A DNA stretch of 7,807 nt from CAYLJV01 sp964554215 (GTDB taxonomy: Archaea; Hadarchaeota; Hadarchaeia; Hadarchaeales; JAGGTB01), in assembly GCA_964554215.1 (NCBI GenBank), contig CAZKND010000056.1, forward strand, positions 1 through 7,807. The letters are read 5' to 3'. Positions 5,754 to 7,807 of the stretch are shown here, piece after piece. The stretch's first letter is position 1, and every line of letters begins with the position of its first letter. The notes under the pieces were generated by a model that was not told the DNA's origin, searched no databases, and saw only the letters and a list, made by a program, of their open reading frames with translations. The translations under genes and the position numbers were made by a program.

Positions 5754-6572
5754 TCAGTAAAACTTTTGATAGCTCTCCTCTTCTCTCATTCCTCGAACCT
5801 TGATATTGTCGCTGATACTTATCTTAGTCCCTGCAAAACCAGGGATAGTCCTGACTCCAGTCTTATCCTCTATTCTAGCCTTTTCATCTTTTGGAGCATT
5901 TCTTAGAAACAACATTCCAAAATGGATCATTATCCCCAAATCGGGTTTTATTTCACCCAACATTTGGGAAAAATCTTCAGAACATAAATGATGATCTATC
6001 CTCTTATTCCACGGTCTAGTAACATTCCCAATCAAAATGTCAACATCTGAAAATTTGTCATAGAGCTCATCGAAAAGTTCCGTGTCCGATGTGTATCCTA
6101 TCTTGTGATTCCTCGTCTTGATTTTGAAACCTATCGTGGTGGGGTCTGTATGTTTCGCCGGCGTCGCTTCAACCTGAACATCCTCCACCGAATCTGTTTC
6201 GCCAGACTTCAGCACGATCGACTCTCGAACCTGTTCCTTGTGGTAGTTGGATATAACCGGATTGTCCCCTTCCTGACCTTCCAGCACTGATCCACTCCCA
6301 ATTATCTTCCCATTTTCTCCGGAACTATTCTTCATCGCTCCTATGAGCACCTCTGCATCGGTATAATGGTCCGGATGAGCGTGAGATACAAGAACTGCGT
6401 CCAGTTTTTCAGGATCTAACCCAAACTTGTTGGTAAGTAGAATTGCTCCAGGACCCGGGTCTACATGAAGTTTTGTATCCTCATCGTGTATTCGAAATCC
6501 GCCGGTTTTGAAGGTCTGATCGACGGTCTGATGCCTTCCACCTCCGCAACCTAAGGTTATTATCTCGGTCAT
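5754..6572 (-). CDS. Metallo-beta-lactamase-fold hydrolase (RNase Z/PhnP-like branch)
   Basis: Predicted cytosolic zinc-dependent hydrolase of 272 residues; the substrate cannot be read from sequence. Motif HAHPDH (64-69) gives His64, His66, Asp68 and His69. Other likely ligands are His141 (AKHTDPTTIGF), Asp163 (GYTSDTELFDEL) and His217 (IMIHFGM). DHHLCSEDF (193-201) is a further conserved-looking block. The N-terminus TEIITLGCGGGRHQ is the typical first strand and Gly-rich turn, and HVDPGPGAI (36-44) the second. I start at ATG 6572. A longer frame from TTG at 6611 adds 13 residues, but that codon is only about 14 nt from the TATA-like box, probably upstream of the transcript start. No clear Shine-Dalgarno. 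It lacks the long flexible arm expected of true tRNase Z, so a generic MBL hydrolase is safer. Standalone gene. Confidence 0.88.
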   Translation of the reverse strand: MTEIITLGCGGGRHQTVDQTFKTGGFRIHDEDTKLHVDPGPGAILLTNKFGLDPEKLDAVLVSHAHPDHYTDAEVLIGAMKNSSGENGKIIGSGSVLEGQEGDNPVISNYHKEQVRESIVLKSGETDSVEDVQVEATPAKHTDPTTIGFKIKTRNHKIGYTSDTELFDELYDKFSDVDILIGNVTRPWNKRIDHHLCSEDFSQMLGEIKPDLGIMIHFGMLFLRNAPKDEKARIEDKTGVRTIPGFAGTKISISDNIKVRGMREEESYQKFY

Positions 6573-6617
6573 GTTATTAGATTGGTTTCTCTGAATGAAA
6601 TATCTTGTCAAACAGGG

Positions 6618-6630
6618 TTTAAAATATATT
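6618..6630 (-). promoter_or_regulatory. TATA-like box of the MBL-fold hydrolase gene
   Basis: The minus strand reads AATATATTTTAAA, centred about 52 nt before the ATG at 6572. A transcription start 25-27 nt downstream falls near 6598, inside the 13-codon TTG extension, which supports the ATG start. Confidence 0.5.
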
Positions 6631-6647
6631 CAAATTAGAATTCTTTC

Positions 6648-6674
6648 AAAAATAAAAGGAAAAAAGAAAAGAAA
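6648..6674 (-). terminator. Strong T-rich terminator of the EncFtn-like gene
   Basis: On the minus strand, four T-runs (TTTCTTTTCTTTTTTCC then TTTTATTTTTG) begin about 21 nt after the TAG stop. This is the longest pyrimidine tract in the window and a typical archaeal oligo-T termination zone. It lies just before the MBL gene's own TATA-like box, so the two genes are probably separate transcripts. Confidence 0.65.
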
Positions 6675-6694
6675 GATTTCATTTTCTCAATCTT

Positions 6695-6949
6695 CTAGTC
6701 GTGGTCCTCAAACATCTCTTTCTGAACTTCGTCATTCTCCTGCAACCATTCTACCAGCATAGCAACATGCTCTTTTTCCTCATCACGGTTGTGTTCCAGA
6801 ATCTCTTTGAGATCTTCGTCATCAGTGTTCTCGACTCTCTCCTGATACCAGTTGATAGCTTCCAACTCTTCAATCAAGGACTGTCGAGCCCTTTCAAAAT
6901 CCTTGGTCTCGCCCGAAAGATTTTCTCTACCTTCATGTTCTCCAGTCAA
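6695..6949 (-). CDS. Encapsulated-ferritin-like (EncFtn) iron-binding protein
   Basis: Small ferroxidase-type protein of 84 residues from the TTG at 6949. EncFtn is a two-helix ferritin relative that dimerises to build a di-iron centre oxidising Fe(II), normally inside an encapsulin shell. The helices carry SLIEELEAINWYQERV (24-39) and ILEHNRDEEKEHVAMLVEWL (50-69). By alignment from memory with Rhodospirillum rubrum EncFtn, Glu28, Glu58 and His61 match its ligands Glu32, Glu62 and His65, and Glu27 and Glu30 its entry-site acids. The protein ends in EMFEDHD with no hydrophobic encapsulin-targeting peptide, and no encapsulin gene lies in the window. A GTG at 6958 would add three residues but sits inside the Shine-Dalgarno, so TTG is chosen. 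Very acidic. A generic ferritin-like or rubrerythrin-like helix protein is the alternative. Confidence 0.88.
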   Translation of the reverse strand: MTGEHEGRENLSGETKDFERARQSLIEELEAINWYQERVENTDDEDLKEILEHNRDEEKEHVAMLVEWLQENDEVQKEMFEDHD

Positions 6950-6953
6950 ACAA

Positions 6954-6964
6954 ATCACCTCCTT
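6954..6964 (-). promoter_or_regulatory. Near-perfect Shine-Dalgarno that fixes a TTG start
   Basis: The minus strand reads AAGGAGGTGAT, complementary to the archaeal 16S rRNA 3' end along its whole length. It ends 4 nt before the TTG at 6949 (8 nt from GGAGG), ideal spacing. The in-frame GTG at 6958 lies within it and cannot be the start used with this site. It is the strongest ribosome binding site in the window. Confidence 0.8.
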
Positions 6965-6972
6965 AAAGACTT

Positions 6973-7008
6973 CTATATATTCATTTCATATGCGACTGAA
7001 TAAAAGTA
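6973..7008 (-). promoter_or_regulatory. Candidate TATA boxes of the EncFtn-like gene
   Basis: On the minus strand, AATATATAG (6981-6973) is the better TATA match, but its expected start point (about 6951) would exclude the Shine-Dalgarno. TACTTTTATTC (7008-6998) is weaker, but a start near 6978 would retain the site. The second is therefore more consistent with the strong Shine-Dalgarno. Confidence 0.35.
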
Positions 7009-7030
7009 GCCCAGACTCATAACGAGGAAA

Positions 7031-7039
7031 GATAAAAAT
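7031..7039 (+). promoter_or_regulatory. TATA-like box of tRNA-Ala
   Basis: GATAAAAAT is centred 32 nt before the first tRNA base. The TATA-like box of tRNA-Ile lies at the same 32-nt distance, which supports both. Confidence 0.45.
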
Positions 7040-7066
7040 GCCCAAAAAATCAATGCCAATTGAAAA

Positions 7067-7143
7067 GGGCCCGTAGCTCAGCTTGGCAGAGCGTCGCCTT
7101 CGCAAGGCGAAAGCCCCGGGTTCAAATCCCGGTGGGTCCACCA
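7067..7143 (+). tRNA. tRNA-Ala, anticodon CGC, 3' CCA encoded
   Basis: Full cloverleaf. Acceptor stem GGGCCCG pairs with TGGGTCC and has G3:U70, the alanine identity pair. D arm GCTC/GAGC encloses a 9-nt loop. Anticodon stem TCGCC/GGCGA carries loop TTCGCAA with anticodon CGC (reads GCG). Variable loop is AAGCC, and the T arm CCGGG/CCCGG has TTCAAAT. Discriminator A at 7140 is followed by genome-encoded CCA. No intron. No T-run follows closely. Confidence 0.97.
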
Positions 7144-7224
7144 CTAAAAACAATCGATTCACAAGAGAAAGTCAAACTAAATAATTAATAGAAAAGTCCG
7201 AAAACAGAAAAAAGATAAGTCGAA

Positions 7225-7232
7225 TTTTTAAA
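7225..7232 (+). promoter_or_regulatory. TATA box of tRNA-Ile
   Basis: TTTTTAAA is centred 32 nt upstream of the first base of tRNA-Ile, so the gene probably has its own promoter rather than depending on readthrough from tRNA-Ala 117 nt upstream. Confidence 0.55.
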
Positions 7233-7260
7233 CCTGAATAAGAAAAAAACCGTAAGCAGA

Positions 7261-7332
7261 GGGCCCGTAGCTTAGTGGAAGAGCGCTCGGCTGATAACCG
7301 GGAGGTCGTGGGTTCGAACCCCACCGGGCCCA
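7261..7332 (+). tRNA. tRNA-Ile, anticodon GAT, no encoded CCA
   Basis: Full 72-nt cloverleaf. Acceptor GGGCCCG/CGGGCCC, D arm GCTT/GAGC with one G-T pair, anticodon stem CTCGG/CCGGG with loop CTGATAA (anticodon GAT, reads ATC and ATT). Variable loop AGGTC, T arm GTGGG/CCCAC with loop TTCGAAC, discriminator A at 7332. The next bases are TCT, so CCA must be added enzymatically, unlike the neighbouring tRNA-Ala. No intron. T4 runs at 7341-7344 and 7357-7360 are weak termination candidates. Confidence 0.97.
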
Positions 7333-7372
7333 TCTATTCCTTTTCTAAAAATCTTATTTTAAACCTACAAGC

Positions 7373-7383
7373 AAAAAATAAAA
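7373..7383 (-). terminator. T-rich terminator of the membrane-protein gene
   Basis: The minus strand reads TTTTATTTTTT (7383-7373), 28 nt past the stop codon at 7412. This is a plausible oligo-T archaeal terminator facing the tRNA-Ile gene. Confidence 0.45.
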
Positions 7384-7411
7384 TTCATAATTTTTCAATA
7401 ATACTGGATTT

Positions 7412-7783
7412 TTATTCACCTGCAACTGCTACACCGATTAGACCACCTATCAACCCAAAGATCGCCGAATTAAGACTCAGTAAAATCATGATCATCCCAC
7501 TAGTCAAACTCATCATTGACCCAAGTCCAATCATCCCAACAGAAAAACCCAAAAGACCACCGGCTACTCCCATCAATATTGCAACGATGATGGCACCCAT
7601 TATACCGCTCAAAAATCCCATCAACGCACCCTTACCAGTTCCCTGCTTGGTCAAAGCACCTGCAGCAAAACCAGCAACTAAAGGGCCAAATATGGGGAAT
7701 GATCCTAAAACTATCATTAGAATGAAGCCTATCAAAACACCTAAGGTAGTTCCTCCACGATCATCTCTCGAAAATGCTTTCAT
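7412..7783 (-). CDS. Gly-rich multi-span membrane protein, DUF5518-like
   Basis: Integral membrane protein of 123 residues with unknown function. After a short charged cytoplasmic-type start (MKAFSRDDRGG) come hydrophobic spans at about 13-29, 31-45, 53-75, 78-92 and 97-120, with a single polar loop KQGTGKG (46-52). Gly and Ala repeats (GPLVAGFAAGAL, GGLIGVAVAG) suggest tightly packed helices. The FPIFGPLVAGFAAG segment followed by a G-rich second half resembles the DUF5518 family of haloarchaeal and related membrane proteins; this is recollection, not a search. I prefer ATG 7783. An in-frame TTG at 7792 adds three residues, and neither has a clear Shine-Dalgarno. An in-frame TAG at 7801-7799 shows the gene is complete. 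Confidence 0.8.
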   Translation of the reverse strand: MKAFSRDDRGGTTLGVLIGFILMIVLGSFPIFGPLVAGFAAGALTKQGTGKGALMGFLSGIMGAIIVAILMGVAGGLLGFSVGMIGLGSMMSLTSGMIMILLSLNSAIFGLIGGLIGVAVAGE

Positions 7784-7807
7784 GGTTCTCAACTTGAACT
7801 ATTGTTT

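Noticed and set aside
6573..6611. TTG at 6611 as start of the MBL hydrolase
   Set aside because: It is about 14 nt from the TATA-like box, probably ahead of the transcript start. The family N-terminus begins at the ATG at 6572.
6695..6697. TAG stop of the EncFtn-like gene as a possible pyrrolysine or readthrough codon
   Set aside because: The protein already ends at the family-like end of its second helix, and the downstream frame runs into the T-rich terminator.
6950..6958. GTG at 6958 as start of the EncFtn-like protein
   Set aside because: The codon is part of the Shine-Dalgarno sequence itself; the in-frame TTG at 6949 has ideal spacing.
7067..7271. Direct repeat GGGCCCGTAGC (7067-7077 and 7261-7271) as a mobile-element or attachment repeat
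   Set aside because: Both copies are the acceptor and D-arm starts of two tRNA genes; no integrase or element lies between them.
1..7807. CRISPR array, insertion sequence, toxin-antitoxin or defence operon
   Set aside because: No spaced repeats, transposase or integrase motifs, or nuclease/effector domains are visible in any gene.

Overview
The window is a chromosomal piece of an archaeon. The evidence is an archaeal/eukaryotic-type release factor aRF1 (NIKS, YxCxxxF and GGQ motifs), an archaeal-type UMP kinase, an archaeal-type valyl-tRNA synthetase, TATA-like boxes upstream of most genes, and T-rich tracts without hairpins at several gene ends. The proteins are rich in Asp and Glu (ValRS, UMP kinase and the ferritin-like protein especially), which suggests a salt-adapted 'salt-in' proteome, while the DNA is A+T rich. 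A halophilic archaeal lineage outside the GC-rich Halobacteria would fit, for example Nanohaloarchaeota or Methanonatronarchaeia. This placement is inference. All three stop codons are used normally.

Layout: prf1 (aRF1) runs leftward off the left edge (1-900). It is divergent from pyrH (975-1661, +), with a palindromic A/T-rich promoter between them. pyrH converges on valS (1704-4151, -). A 222-nt gap upstream of valS can fold into a three-way junction. Next comes a divergent pair of small winged-helix-type genes (4374-4682, - ; 4784-5065, +) sharing one symmetric promoter region. They are followed by an unrecognised 162-aa protein (5147-5635, -), a metallo-beta-lactamase-fold hydrolase (5754-6572, -) and a small encapsulated-ferritin-like (EncFtn) protein (6695-6949, -) with a near-ideal Shine-Dalgarno and a TTG start. 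Two plus-strand tRNA genes follow, tRNA-Ala(CGC) at 7067-7143 and tRNA-Ile(GAT) at 7261-7332. The last gene is a Gly-rich multi-span membrane protein resembling DUF5518 (7412-7783, -).

The genes look mostly monocistronic: nearly every one has its own upstream gap and TATA-like element. Their theme is translation (release factor, ValRS, two tRNAs) and nucleotide supply (UMP kinase), with a few accessory genes for regulation, iron/oxidative stress and the membrane. There is no sign of a mobile element, CRISPR array, phage or defence island. The best candidates for new biology are the EncFtn protein that lacks both an encapsulin and a targeting tail, the divergent regulator pair, the unrecognised 162-aa protein, and the possible structured RNA upstream of valS.
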